A stretch of 64,000 nucleotides of DNA from Otis tarda (GCA_026413225.1 CM048553.1:41394001-41458000), one strand, 5' to 3'. Numbered from the stretch's first letter, positions 25,265-38,900 are shown. Notes: generated from the letters alone by a model not told the origin. Translations and numbers: made by a program.

Positions 25265-25912
25265 TTAAATATTACGTTCATCACTCTTCTGGGATTGTGC
25301 CCATGTCACAAGGTAAGCACATGCTTTGAACTCTTCTACTGATTCAACAGAAAACATGGATAGAAAACTCGTACCCCAAGAAACCACTGGCAATAAAAGC
25401 GTGCAATAAGTATATTTTTTCTTTCTATTACAAATCTGAGAGCGATATCCACACTTTTGTATTTTTTTAACCCTCCTTCCAACAGCGAATGGGGTCAGAA
25501 AGTAAGCAAATTGGACCTTCAGCAGTGTTTTAAAAAGATGTAATTCAGAAAAACAGACATTATGCCAAGACAAATAAGGGGACCTACATTGAGTTCTTAG
25601 AAACTGTGATGTCTGCTGTAAATAATTTCTAGCAGTTCCAAATTCCCAGTGTGACCTCTGTATAAACTGATTGCAATTTCGTTTGTATGATGTGCAGGTA
25701 AGCAGCCTCAGCGTATTTGTGCTGCTACTCAGAGTCAGAAACAGTACAAGCAGGAGGAAATTCAACAGTGGTTTTCCAAACTCGGTACTCGCATGGAAGC
25801 TATGAACAGTGCAATGGAGATTCCTAGGGAAGCTGTGGATGGCAGCAGAGTTGAGTGTTGGATGGTTTGAAGGAGAAGCAGAGCAAAACTCTTCTCTCAC
25901 TTCTGGCAGCAC
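25265..25912 (-). other. Open reading frame of 215 codons, function unknown
   Basis: A 648-bp frame runs in the sense direction of THRB inside the intron between exon 5 and the beta2 exon. The translation has one hydrophobic stretch (LLNFLLLVLFLTL, residues about 49-61) but no family motif that I recognise. There is no clear promoter or splice-site pair. It is probably a chance frame or part of a decayed repeat, recorded only because its length is unusual for AT-rich intron DNA. Confidence 0.15.
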
Positions 25913-28730
25913 TTGGGGAAAACCGAGGAGTGGCAGACTTATAGGGACCTGTCTCTCACATCAGTAAGTACTTTGGCATCTTATGTGTTTAATAACTCCT
26001 GTGTGGAAGAAGCTGAATAACCCAGGTGCTCCCTTATGAAAGAAGAATGTCTGATGACAAATCTCACGGGAACATTTGGTAGGCTCCTCTTTCTGGTGTT
26101 CATATTTCATCCTCTATTTCTTGTTCAAAAACTACTAAGTAAATAGCTAAGAGGAACCACTCAAAAACAACACCAATCTCATTGAACTGTGACATAATAA
26201 CCAGTATGGTTCCTCCGTCTTTCAACCCTCTGTCTGCTGTGTTCTAGCATCCTCACGGACCATCATTTGGCGCATCCCGTGTGATCCTCGTTATTTATCT
26301 GCCAAGTATGACTTGGCATTGTTCCTCCCACTACCCGCCTTGGATCTTTGCTTTGAGTAGAGAATACCAATGAATGACCTTGACCCGCCATGTCTGGTGT
26401 TTCCCCTGCAGCCTCAAGTAACTCCTTTGCTCCCCAGACTCCCACCTGCCAGTCCGCCTAATCTTACTGTCTTGGCAAGGCTAAGCACTCAGCAGGACCA
26501 GTTGCCCCTATCCTAGAAGAATATGTTGTATAATCCGTTATAACCAGTTTTGATGGTGGTTTACAATATCTTTTAAAACCTAACTGTAGCTCGTGACACC
26601 CTTTGTAGAGGTACAGGAAGGAACGATTCCCTTTGATGGGAAAATGCGCCATGAGTTTGCCCCAGCAGCCGTAAGGACAGAATGAGATCTGCTAGCCTGT
26701 GCAGCCATCCGAGGTACTCTGTTTCATTAATACTGTATGCCTACGCTCTCAAATTTCCATTTGCAGGAATGATACCTTAAAGCAGTATATGTGACCCTGC
26801 ACAGTGCAACAGATTGCAGAGACAGAAAATAAACTCTCCGTGGCTATTCTTGCCCTGCGCTCTCCCCGGCCCCCGCAACAAGGCAAAGAAAAGCTATTGA
26901 AATTCAGACAACCAGTACTGCTTCTTTTCCTCTGTATCTGCCACACATTAGGGAAAAAAAGCATATTTTGAGAAAGTAAAGAACTGATTTCAGTTTTGTC
27001 AAAGTATCGTCACACAGATTTGGTATCTCCAGCTCTCTGTCTGTACAGGCAATGTAATATTGGCTTAGCGATTAAACTACACCTAAAAAAATTGTCTAGG
27101 ACCCAAATTGTATTCGACTACCAAAAAAGCATGAGTGACATCAACACAAACAAATTATGTTTATATACCAGATGTTCTTTATTAACTTGTTGCTGATCCA
27201 CCACAGGCTTACACCTTGCAAGCAGAAAAAGCCATTTTTGCTATTGCACAGGGACACTTGTGTTTTAAGATCATTATTCAGTATTTTGATCTTCATTGTA
27301 CACTGGCAGAGTCATGTATCAAATATATTCCCTGAAATCTTTTTTTTCCCCATCTGGTATGGCTTGCATGACTAGAGACCACTCACTAAAATCAGGAGTT
27401 TAGGACTTATCAGTAGCTTATATGCACTTACCAAACACTGCAGAATGAAAATGAAAAAGATGAAATTAATTACTACCTTGAGAATCCTTGACGGTATTAG
27501 CACTGAAAAGAAAATTCATACTGCTGTTCTACCATTTTCATAGTCACAATGTAACTCTTTGCAAATTACAAAAAATTACGAGAACCATCCAGGTTTCATC
27601 CTTGCTATACTTGTGCAGAAAAAGCTTAAATAAAGTGTTTATCGGAGAAAGCATAGAGTCAAGTGAGAAAAAGCACAGTCCATTCTCGTGTGTGCTATTA
27701 TCAACATTGATCTGAAAGGCTGGGCTGACACACTGATCTTTGTTTCCCACTTTCTTTAAATTATTCCCACTGAGTAAAACTGCTTTTTTCTCCATCGAGC
27801 TTGGAAGCACCGAGAATGTTGTTAAACAGATTCACACATTTCTCGTTAGTTCACTGGCTTGCTTGTTCACAATTTTGATCTTTGTTGACATTCCTTGATT
27901 TATGGAATACTAAAATTTGGCAAGAGATTCTGCAAAGATAGAATTTAGAACATTTTTTTATAGTCTCTTTTCCCTCAATGACTTTTCTATATATTAACTC
28001 TATTATTTGGGCTGAGTCAGAAACCCTATCAACAGCAGTGCATTTTGCAGAGATGTGCTAAAAACATTTTAGCTGAAATGGTGTTACCACTTAAACTGCT
28101 TTGATCAGTACCGTACTTGCATCCATTACCAACTACAGGTACAAAATGCGGTACTGTAAGAGTCAAAAAATCCTTCACGTTTTTAAAGAGCATAGCTTAG
28201 TATGGCAAGTAACTCATTTAGAAATCTAAGCCTCACTGTACATCAGTTTTACTATGAATGCAAAAGCAAAGTATGCCTTAGTTCACTTTTCCCATCCTTC
28301 ATTTGGTTGTGGAAATGTTACAATAAAGGAGCTGAAAACACTTTTTCCACTGGTATTTTTATTAAAAAAGAAACATATAATTCCAAATGCATAATGGTTT
28401 GCTGAATAAGATGCAATTTTTCTGATCAGATGGGTGGTCAAGAGCAAAATTAATCATTTTTAAGCCCAAAATAATTATTAAAATACTCTGCTGCAAAGGC
28501 CAAAGATGATAAATGCTCAGTGTTTTTGTAAATTGATTATATGCACACATACTCCCTGCGCTGATAAGAAGACATTTTGCCATAACCTCCATGTTGTATT
28601 TTCTTAGCTATTCAGAAAGTCCCCTGATGTTTTCACACCGCTGAGAACTCAGTTTGGACTAATTCAGTTGCATACTCTAGCAGTATGCATTCTCAGTTGC
28701 ATATAAATTGCTTGAGAAAATATAAAGGGA

Positions 28731-28761
28731 AATAATAATGACAATAACAACAATAATAATT
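28731..28761. repeat. AAT/AAC-rich simple repeat
   Basis: A short run of AATAATAATGACAATAAC-type units lies in the THRB intron. It is simple sequence with no implied role. Confidence 0.75.
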
Positions 28762-30332
28762 TGCAAAGCCCCATTCTCCAACCATAGCAAGAGCCCTTAA
28801 AAAGATGACATTAACCTCACCACGTATCTGGAAAGAAAGGTGAGGTGCAGGGCTGAGGAGCTGGCACTGCTACAGCCTGACTCAAGAATTCCTCCCTGCA
28901 AACCCTTGATTTGGGGGCCAACCTCTGGTTACTTCTGGTCCACCTCCAGAGAGCCAGAAGTTAAAGCCTAACTTCATAGATACCTGTAGGCATCTTTTGT
29001 TAACTTCGTCCAGGAAATGACTGTGCAAAAGGAAGAGTAAGCCAACTCTCATCTTGGTTTTAACTCTGCAGTTCTATTTCCCATGTTGTCCATACAGCCA
29101 AAACACTGTGCACACGTCAAACGTGGGGATGCTGAGGTTTCTGGACCTCTGTACATGTCTCTTTTGTACTTTCCTGACTGCACTACTTCTGCCCTGTCAC
29201 TGGGTACTCCTCCTCACTGTTACAGGCAGTGTGAGGACATCCAGGGTCACTCTTGCCTATCTGCTCTGCCTCTGCACAAGGGCAGGGTGGCACGGGCTCC
29301 CTCGGAGCATCACCCATCTAGTGTGCAGTGCTGCAAGCTCACCATGGCTGGTGGCACTATAAGAGGGGAAAAATATTCCAGTTTAAGCTCTCCGGGACAG
29401 AACTGGGAACAGCACCTCATTCTCATGATGATGAGCCCTATTCTGCTCATCAGATTTCACAGCCTCACATAGAAAACAAAGTGTATCTGGTTGCCTGTCT
29501 CCTACAGTAGGATTGGATCCAAAAAGGGCTTCCTTAATAAAACAGTAAGCTCTCGCACGAAGATTGCGCTGCTGCCTTTTAGCAGCGTACACTACAGCAC
29601 AGAAGGTAACGGAGCAACAAGCACACACAAAGCTAAAACCACACCTCCATCTCTTGATGCTCTGAAGCACAATTTTTTCCTTTAAAATTCGAGTCTTTCA
29701 TCAGAATTCGTGACAGATAATCAGGAAATAATAGATTTTAATGTAGTGTAATAACTGGAGGAGCTTAAGTGCTTTCTTATATTTTAGAATAACCGGCTAT
29801 ACCTTCTAAATACTTAGTTTTTTCCTTTAGTGATATGTTGTTGGCATCTTTGGTTATTGTTTTTTAAAGTTATTTCCTGAATTCTTTTGAAGTGACATAA
29901 AGATAGAGAAGTAATTAAACTCCCCTGTTAACTTTTTCAGTATATAAAATGTTGATTTTTTTTTCTTCCCAGAGGGAAAAGAAGACTTTAACCATTCAAT
30001 AACCAGCAGAAGAAGTTTTGATATAAAGATCCTCCATGTGCTACTGTAAAGTACAATCTGATTTGAACAGCATATTACTGAGATTACTACAAATTTCAGG
30101 GGTCTAACAAATACCAACTGCAACAATCAAGACTCCTCATGAACACCTGCTTAGGGACTTAATTTTGCTTTAATGGGCTATTACCAAGGCTTCTTTAACA
30201 AACTCCCTCGTCCCCCCCAAAATCAATTCTGGATCAATGCAGACACACATGCCCTGTGCAGAGCCTTCTGTTCTTAGGACAGGATTAAAAGAGTCGTTAG
30301 TTTTACGATAGCTTGGTTAAAACATGGAAATT

Positions 30333-30355
30333 AAAAAAAAAAAAAAAAAAAAAAA
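30333..30355. repeat. Poly(A) run of 23 bases
   Basis: An uninterrupted A run occurs on the plus strand (T on the THRB sense strand). There is no adjoining element to mark it as a retrotransposon tail. Confidence 0.85.
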
Positions 30356-32110
30356 GAGAAGATGCACATGTCCCACAGAGTTTAGATCTCTTCTGCTTAA
30401 CAAACTCAGCATTTGCGAAGGTTTGACAGAAGGGATGCAACTTTTTATTGATTATCACAGTAATAAGGCTGTACAGAATCCCAAAGCACGTTGCTCCATC
30501 TCCGTGAACGATCAATTAAAAGCCTGCTTGAGAGCCTGCTTCCACCAAAATTCACTGCCATTTCTTAGTGAAACTGAAGTAGTAGAAAACAAGGACAAGC
30601 AGTTTTTAAGAACAACTCTGTATTTTTTCAACCAAACAAGTACAAAAACTTTAAGCAGAGCAGATGTCAGTGAAAGAATATTATGAAAAATGTATTCCTT
30701 CACCGACTGCAATAGCAAGTCTCTATTTTCTCTAAGTTAATCCTGAGTACTATTTATCTTTAAAATAAGACACGGGGAAAGTCTACAAAGAGTTCTAAAA
30801 TAATTAGTAAAAACCCAATAGCAGATAAATTGCCTTAATGGGCATTTAAAATGTTGCACAACACAAAAACATGCATTATCCACAACTACATTCAGTCTAT
30901 AATTTGATAATGTTCTTACAGTTTCCGATAACAGGATTTTTTGAAATATTATTTTATTATGAAATACAATGCTGTTCAAAGTACAGAAATTATTACTTTT
31001 TTCTACCATACAGATTTATTGCACCAAGTGCTAATAAATATTGCCCGCACAAAGGCAAATATTTCAGTTTTCCATGTAGTTAATAAGATTAAACAGTCTA
31101 CTTTTTACTACAAAGCCACTTTAAAAGTAATAAATGGTATTTTCTCTATCTAGCTAGTTACAGCAGATTCATTTGGGGTTTGGACAACTGCATATAGGAA
31201 ATTTGGTCTTAATAGAAAAAAGACATGATGTTGGTACAACAGACTGTGCATTTTTATTCTTAATAATGTGATTTTCAAGAAACACAGAGAACATATAATC
31301 TGTATGCATCAGTTTGCTTGTCTGGGTTCAGAACAAATAACATCAAAAACATTTCCAAGTGTTTGTTGGTATTTTAGGCTCTTTTTGAGAAGTGATACCT
31401 GCTTTGCTCACTTGAAAGCAAATGAATAAATTCTAAAAACAAGCAATGATTTAACTCTGAGGTAGCAGATATTGCACTTTGACTATCTCTCACAAACATA
31501 TTGATTAGATCAACTTTTCGGACGCAGAATAGTCTTTCTTGCACAGATATATCCTAGAATTTTCAGCCTTTTTTACTTTGCATAATCAGAAACTACATGG
31601 TTTTCACTCCCAAGACAGTAACTCTATTAAACGTAATCATTTTCCCATACAGATTTACAGTTCTATGTTCAAAATATTGTGCCCAAGTTGCTGAGCAAAC
31701 ACAGTTCACATTTACCGATAACGAGGACTCACACAAATTGTTCGTATGCAACCAGAAACACAGCTTTAAGATGCAGAACATACAACGATGACATTTCAGA
31801 AGAGAAACTTTTCTCATCTAGCTCACTGGTGAATAGCAAATGAAGTTAATAGCCCCAGAAAGCAGAAAACAAGCAATATATTTGCAAATGTCTTTTACAG
31901 ATTACGAAAAAGTGCTTGGAAATCCTCATTGCTCACAGAAAACCTTACAATCACCTAGCAACCTATGTTACTGCTGCTTTCAATTTTGAACAGGCAGCCT
32001 TCACATTCAAAGATGTATCTGAGCCAACTGATGCAACTGTAAGTTTAAAGCAAAACAAAAACAAAAGCAGAGATTTCTTTGTTGCCGTTATTTAAATAAA
32101 TTGCCCCTAC

Positions 32111-32438
32111 CTTTCTTCTGAGAGTACGATGGCGACTGCACTTGAGAAAAAGTAGGTTTTTCTTCGGTGAAATATTCAGGTTGGTTGTACTGATTCAGGG
32201 CCATGTCCATATCAGAGTACTCGCTTTTAAACACGTTTCCAGGGTAACTACAGGTATAAGGCTGATTCACCGCCCAGGCCTGTTCCATATATATGTTGTT
32301 ACTGTGCAGGACCTGAGCATCGCAACTGCTGTAACCCTGATTTTCTTCAATATACGTGCAATAATCAGTGGACTGCATGTAGCAATTGCTACCAGCAGCT
32401 GGGTGCACTTCATATATTTCTTGCATACAGTAGTTCAT
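32111..32438 (-). CDS. THRB: THRB beta2 first coding exon (TRbeta2 A/B domain)
   Basis: This exon starts at ATG 32438-32436 and ends with one G before the donor AAG AAA G|GTAGGGG. It encodes the 109-residue N-terminus specific to TRbeta2, beginning MNYCMQEIYEVHPAAG and ending FSQVQSPSYSQKK. The A/B domain is rich in Tyr, Gln and Ser and serves as an activation region (AF-1). TRbeta2 is the isoform of cone photoreceptors, pituitary and hypothalamus, needed in cones for long-wavelength opsin expression. With exons 5 to 10 it gives 476 residues, the same length as I recall for the human protein. The start is chosen because it matches the family and because stops lie just upstream in this frame. 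The antisense 129-codon frame is a shadow. Confidence 0.98.
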
Positions 32439-32459
32439 TTTGTTACCCTATCTCAGCTT

Positions 32460-32510
32460 CTACTTTACGTACACACACACATGCATACACAGGCAGGCAT
32501 GCATACACAT
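32460..32510 (-). other. Upstream ORF in predicted TRbeta2 5' UTR (16 codons)
   Basis: On the minus strand an ATG at 32510 opens a 16-codon frame (MCMHACLCMHVCVYVK) that stops at TAG 32462-32460, 21 bases before the TRbeta2 start. It is made from a CA/TG-rich tract that supplies several ATGs. If transcription starts near the TATA box at 32603-32610, this lies in the leader and could lower translation of TRbeta2. It is visible in sequence, while its use is inferred. Confidence 0.4.
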
Positions 32511-32512
32511 GG
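32468..32512. repeat. CA-rich imperfect repeat in TRbeta2 leader
   Basis: ACACACACACATGCATACAC and a following GGCAGGCATGCATACACATG form an imperfect CA/GCATACA repeat just upstream of the TRbeta2 start codon. It is the source of the upstream ATGs on the minus strand. Confidence 0.75.
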
Positions 32513-32594
32513 GACGGGAGAGGAGCAATGAATATACACCAACAAAGTCGACCGCAAAACAGCCCGTTTTACTTCGGAGCAGCACCTGATGTGC

Positions 32595-32960
32595 TAAAAT
32601 CCTATTTATATTGGGACGGCTTGTGAACTCCCCTGCCACTCAAACATATTGGGAAGCAGATTTATGACAGTCAAAGGTCTTAATCTGTGACTGTAAGTTA
32701 ATTCCAAGGGAAGATGGCAGGCAGGTAGCAATGACCACCAGACAAAGAAGCGACGTCCCCATAACCCTCCTGTTCCCCCGTTTGTCTGGAATAATCATTT
32801 TATAAAGCGTTTCCAGCCTTTTCCAATATGATTAGAAAATGATTATTAAGGCGAGGACACAGTTATGTCACTGTAGTTGTCAACTTAAGTGTGAAGCATT
32901 ATAAAGACTGCTTAAGAACTCCCAGAGGGGATACGCTGAAAATCCTAAAATCAATAATCC
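32595..32960 (-). promoter_or_regulatory. Candidate TRbeta2 promoter and upstream homeodomain-site cluster
   Basis: On the minus strand TATAAATAGG (32601-32610) is a good TATA box about 165 bases upstream of the TRbeta2 ATG, which would put transcription start near 32575. An E-box CAGGTG (about 32583-32588) lies close by, where the start would be. Upstream, between 32789 and 32960, there are several ATGATTA/TAATCAT homeodomain motifs and, at the far end, a composite of a Onecut-type site (AAAATCAATA) overlapping TAATCC, the OTX/CRX preference. This agrees with control of TRbeta2 by retinal and pituitary factors. The motif calls are by eye. Confidence 0.55.
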
Positions 32961-35900
32961 TGTTTTTCAGCATTAAACCATAGAAAATCCAATAGTGTTG
33001 TGTTGATGACCCGAACAGTAGTCTAGTTTTACAAAATTTAGCAACTTAATCTGTCATCAGCTTTATTGATTTTGTTTTACAGAATTACATGCATGAATCT
33101 CCCCAGCCTTCCACACATACACAATCCTCCCCACTGCCTGGTAATGCATTTAGGGGAAAGCAGCTTTTCTAAACTTCAGTGATTTGGGGAGGTAATTTCT
33201 ATTGAATTCAACAGGTGGGAAACTTCAAAATAACATAATCAGCAAAAAGAATACTGCTTAAGTATCATCAATAAGCTAATTGTTTTGCTCTTCTGCTTTG
33301 TTATCTTTTCTGTTCCAGTAATTAGGTACTTTCAGAAATTTATCTTTTTTGACAACAGACTGAGTAGAGTAAGAAGGGGGTTTTGCTCATTTTTGCTCAC
33401 CGATGAGCTACAAACATGTAAATGCCACTACAACAAATACTATATGATCCGATAACTGCTTAATGCACCCAAGCCTCAATATGGTTAATATACCTTGTTT
33501 AATCAGCCATTCTTTTTGATCTAAAAGTAATGATTTTAACTTATGTTAGCTGCCCTTTGCTTTTTTACTAGGCAAAATATATCTTTCTTTAAAGCACAGC
33601 TAAAATACGGTAAAACTTGCAAAGTCACTAACAAGACGGTATCCCTCTTCAATGTCTGTTCTTACTATTAGGAAGCAGAATTATTACTGATTTGATAATG
33701 CGGTCTTAGTTTTGTTATTTCACTCATTTTAAACAATCTACAGGATTGCCACAATTACCATGTAGGCTGGCCCTTTTTCATCTAGGATCTTAAGTATATA
33801 TGTAACAACCTTGATGAACATAGACCAAAATGATCCTCAAAAGTTCAGCGAAATAGGTGAGAACTGGGCATGACATGAACATATTTTTCCCGATACGATA
33901 CCGTTTAATGTTTCAGTCTAACATGAAGAGCAGATGGAGAAATGTGCTCCCTTCTAACATACAATGGTAACTAACCTATCTAAATAAGAAGCAGTGCCAA
34001 TTTCTATCTAATGTGCAGGCTAAGAGAATGAAGGATAAGTGATTTTGAGCATCAGAGAAGTTAAAAGTCATGCTTGGATTTTTAATTTTTTTTTTCCTCT
34101 AACTATAAAAGAAGTCTCTTTAACACAAATTTTTTATTAACTTGCTCAGAAAATAATAATACATTTGGTAAGTTAAAATGAACTCTATCAAGATCAATTC
34201 TACTGAAGTAAATGAAGTTGCTTCCAAAATGATCTTATTCTCTAAGACAAAACTCTAACAATTTAAATTAACACCTTAGTTTATTACGCATACTAATAGT
34301 TACTGAAATCCCAGAGTAAAATACAAATGAATCTTCATTCTTCATGCTGTTTTTACCAAAGATCTAACTCAACAAATAGCATCATGAAATACAATCTGAA
34401 AAAGCACACAACAAAAGTCCATTTTCATTTTAGATCATGTCCATGATCTAGATTTTACAGTGATTTTTGCCTACCATAAAAAGTGTGTCTTAGGTAAGAC
34501 CCAATTTTTCAAGAATGGATGTTCAACAGTTAATAAAAACATGCCCATCTTTCCTAAGAGACTCTGCAACAGCTGTTTGCACAGAAACCCCCAAACCATA
34601 CCCATTTACGTGATCGGTTGGTAATACTGCAGTATATACAAAGGCAACACATACAACCTGCTGAGCTTCCTTCTCCACGCTTCCCAGAAAGAAAACACTC
34701 CGCACATGCAATATGTGGGTTGTTCATTTACCAAAAAGGGATCTCCCGTACAGCTAACAAGAATTTATATGAGAGCTTGCACAGAGGTGAGGCTGTTATT
34801 TTACAGTTTAGCAGAGCAGAACACCTAGATACACCCAGAAAAGCTTTGGAGAGCTGACCTTTAATATCTCAGTGGAAGTTCTTCCCTCTCTAGATTTGTT
34901 TTGCCAGAAGAGGTAAAATTCCTACAAATTTCCTCTTATTTCCTCCCCCTCAACTTGATTTAGGTTTGTTATTGAAAAACTAAGCAGAACTGAGACCATG
35001 TGTAGACAGAGCCGTCTCAGCCAGGACGGCACCTGAAGGTAGGGTATCTCAGTGTGGCACAGCCTGTGACTTACTTTCTGTTCCAAGACAAATCCCTCAA
35101 ACATTTTTTATTTTCTATTGCTACGTCAATAATGCTTAGCAATGTGTCATATGTACTACTTTTGTCAGAATTACTGTAATACTGTAAGGAAGCTAAATTA
35201 CACAAAATTGTGAAGAACAAGGAAAGGAAAAATGGATGAGAGCCTTTTGACAAAAAAAAAAGGAATGATAAACACTGCCAGGGAAGGGGGTTCCTCACCT
35301 GTAATGTGCTAACATTAAAGAGGTTTATAGCACTGCAGACTGTCGTTCCCTTGGAAACAAATCAGTTCAAAAAACACTGCAAAGATTTAACAACCCTATT
35401 AAAACTGAGATATTCCTAATTTTTTTTCACTTTAATCTCTTAGTGTCCAATCCTGCAGGTTTCTTTCATATATCACTTTGAATTAAACCATCTGATAAAA
35501 GACAGTCAGATGAGGTCTTTATCAAAAGTCTGAAAGTGCAGTAGAAAATAATATTTACAGCTTTTCTTTGTCTTGTATTCTGATTCAAATATTAAGAGTC
35601 TTCAAATTACGCCATGTTGAGCTTTCACTGGCTTCAGCAATGTAGTATTGCACTTGGAATTTTATTACTTCACAAGTGTCTGATTATGCGAACACATGGA
35701 AATTAACCACTAGCAGAATAAAACCTCCAGCGTGGGCAAACAGGCCAGTGATAAAAGAGAAACTTTGATAACGTGGCAGAAGAGGACCCAAAGTTTGAAC
35801 CCCTCACAGTCTGTTCATTGTAATAAAAAGAGACAGAAATTACTTGCTGAACCTGAGTCTTGAATGTCCCAACGGTTTTGAAATACTCACCCTGGTGTAA

Positions 35901-38900
35901 GTCAGAAGTAAGTGTGGTGCAGTCAGTGATGTTACACTGGGTGAGCAGAACGCCTGAAAGTAGGTGTCTGCAGGAGAGACTGCCTTACAGCAGATCATGC
36001 AGCCCTTCATTGACTCCTATTTTAAAAATTCTAACTAAAACTTTTAATTCTGAACAAATCAAATGCCTCACTAAGCTGCACTTCTCTTGCGACTTAATTC
36101 AGTTACAAAAAACGCCAAAGAAACCCACAGAAATTTTAAGGTAAGACAGTATTCCTGTGGATGATCGTCCCGATTCAGCGCAATGTGAATGTGCAGGTGG
36201 CATAATTACCTCCAAGAGTCATATTCTCCTGACTGTTTCTAAATTGTGCACCCCTGGACTGGAGTCCTGGCTATCTCAGTGCTGCAGGTAGGGCCCCTTT
36301 GCGCCACTTCTAAAAGTTTGGCAGTGTCAGCACATGGAAGGCATTGCAGAGCATCCAAATTAGTCAGTGGAGAGTGCCGCTTCCGAAGGACCAAATGGAA
36401 GGCTCTCACATTGGCTAAGTTCATACTTTATGCACAGAGGTGAATAAAAATCCTGTATTTGGTCAAAAAGTTTTGCACATTTGAACATGTAGTTGCAAGG
36501 ATTAAATACTACCTTTCTAAACCCTTAACATTTATGTATATTTGTATTATCAGCTCCTAGTTTTATAATATATATCTTTACACGTTACAAAATAACTGTC
36601 ATATTTCCTATTTATAGATTTTCCCATTGCCTCCATTCTCTCAGCCACTTCTGATGAAGGTGATGGGGAAAAAAAAATCAGAGCACTGCCTTCAAGGTGA
36701 AGGCAAATCTGCAGTTTCAGGACTCATATCATGTAACGTGGGATACATCGCAGACAGTCCCTGTCTTTTCGGATCATGAAGAAAACATACTGAAAACTGT
36801 AACAGCTTTTGAACAGAAGTACTCACGTGGCTTTTGCAACACACACAATTTGTCCAATACAGCTTTCTCCATGCCCATATGATGAGTTACCGCCTCTCTT
36901 TAACGTATATATTTGCATTATCTTATTCATTCACTTTACGTACTATGATCAGAGACTCAAAATTGTCCCTCAAAAATATAACAATGCAAATTTATTGTTT
37001 GAGGAACCTAGGCATCAGTTTATCACGTCAGTTCTGACCCTCATGGATCTTCGTGTCATAGATTAAACTGAGAAAACTTCAAACACCAGAATAAAAAAAA
37101 ATATACTAAGTATTTACAAGAATAGAAAATTAAGTCTATTAATATTTATCTTATCTTGAATACTATGCTTGTGACTAAATCATAAAGTATGTAGAATTAC
37201 AGAATTTTAGTGCTGTAAAGTTACAACAGCATTTGACAGTCCCTGGAGTTGTCTCGGTGGAATCAAAGACATCAAAAACTGTCATTTTGTCTACGCTGTT
37301 ATTTATTACAGCAAGTGATACAGTTGAAGGAAAAAGAGCTAAAGCCTTCTGGCATAAAGTAATTTCTTTGGGTTTGCAACAGATGCAGCAAGCTTCAGAC
37401 TAGCTGCCCCTGGTTTAAACCTGAGGAAAATCTTACTTACACAATAGTACACCTCTTTTCTCAACATTTATTAAGCTATTTTTTTTTTCTCTAAAACTGC
37501 TTCTCTCACAAAACCTGCTGTACCTCGGTTATGACATGCCACTAAATTTGTATGTGACTCATAAAATGGCAGTGTGATGTGCCTTTTATTGAAATACTTC
37601 AGACTCATCAGTCTGTTTAGATAACAAAGACTGTCATAGTTTATATTTAAATGTTCAGATTCACTACAAATCCGGTTCTCCCCAAAAATATTTGACACCT
37701 TGAATAAAATTGGTTAAAAGAGAACGGAGCTTGCTTTTTCATGACCAAGAACTTTCCAGGATTTGTTTTTGCTATTCCTTGCACTAGTTCCTTGAGCTGT
37801 TCACGACACACACAGGTAGCACACTGTCATGTTAGAAAGCATTTGCTCCTAGAGAGGTTTGCCAACAAATGGGCTAAGAAAATTCTCGAATAGTGTTTGA
37901 CAACTTTCAAGGTGGTCTATGAGTACATATTGGTAAGAGTAATTATAAACCTGTGACCCAGACAACCCAATTTGTTAAGTCTCCCCATATCTCATAATTG
38001 GAAGACCCTGTTAGCAGACATCAGTTAATTATACAGCTTATCTCTTGAGAAAGTAACCGCCAATAGTTAAAACATGAACCTCTTCTGAGTCATTCCCTAC
38101 TCCAACTCCACATGAAAACTTCAAGGTAAAAAGTTCAATTTGTTCAAAAATAAAACCAAGCAGAAAGCTAGCTAATGTAGCTTGACACAACATAATTAAC
38201 AGACTCCTGGGTGGGACCGTCTGGGTTTGGCAGCCTCCTGACAGCCCTTAGTAAGACGTTAAAGCGATCAACACCTGACATCTGTTAGCAAAGAGGCATT
38301 CTGAGGTAAAGAGCAACTAAATCTAAAGAAATCAGGTACTTAAACCAGTTTAACTTTTTCATGAGGTGATATCCTTCCTGACACTGTAATCTTTCTTCCT
38401 GGAGTGATGCAAGACTTAAGTAAAAGAAAACAACTTGTAGTCCCTCCCTACCAATATGCAGGAATTATTTTTTAGGCGAAGAACAATGAAGAACTATTTA
38501 TCCCAATTTAAAAAGCAATAAAAATAACTTAAGCACTAAATTTGTGCTAATACCTAAGCAACTGTGATTCTTAGAAGGAATTCTTTCAGTGCTGTTCTGA
38601 TGTGAACAAAAAAGCTATCTGAAAAAAAAATGGTTAATTCTCCTGACTACTGAGGAAGAAGACTATTCATAACAAGAGTTCCATTTATTTCAGTTCCGTA
38701 TGTGCATTTATGGAAGCTTTGGAGACGGTTAATAGTAGGAAAGAAGAAAAGGCAGACATCATGGTCACAGGTGAGAGATGAACACCCTGAAATCAGTAAA
38801 AGAATGCTTTTGTTTGCCTTTGCATTTTTAACATATCAAGGATATGCTTTATTTAAAAAGGCCAGGTTCATAAAAGGTTTTTGATCACCTTATCAAGACC

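Larger units (their letters stand above)
21889..32110 (-). other. THRB intron 4, part between exon 5 and the beta2 exon
   Basis: This 10.2-kb stretch contains an old CR1 copy (about 22.9-23.8 kb), an AAT-rich tract at 28731-28761, a 23-base A run at 30333-30355 and a 215-codon open frame of unknown meaning at 25265-25912. In mammals the corresponding intron carries a control region for TRbeta2 expression in retina and pituitary. I cannot point to that element here with confidence. Confidence 0.8.

Noticed and set aside
32142..32531. 129-codon plus-strand ORF
   Set aside because: It is the antisense shadow of the TRbeta2 exon.
38274..38290. ATGTCAG followed by GTGTTG on the minus strand, a second candidate TRbeta0 start
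   Set aside because: It lacks a strong upstream acceptor and any similarity to the mammalian exon-3 context. The copy at 52583-52589 has both, and this site also lies downstream of the TRbeta1-type exon.
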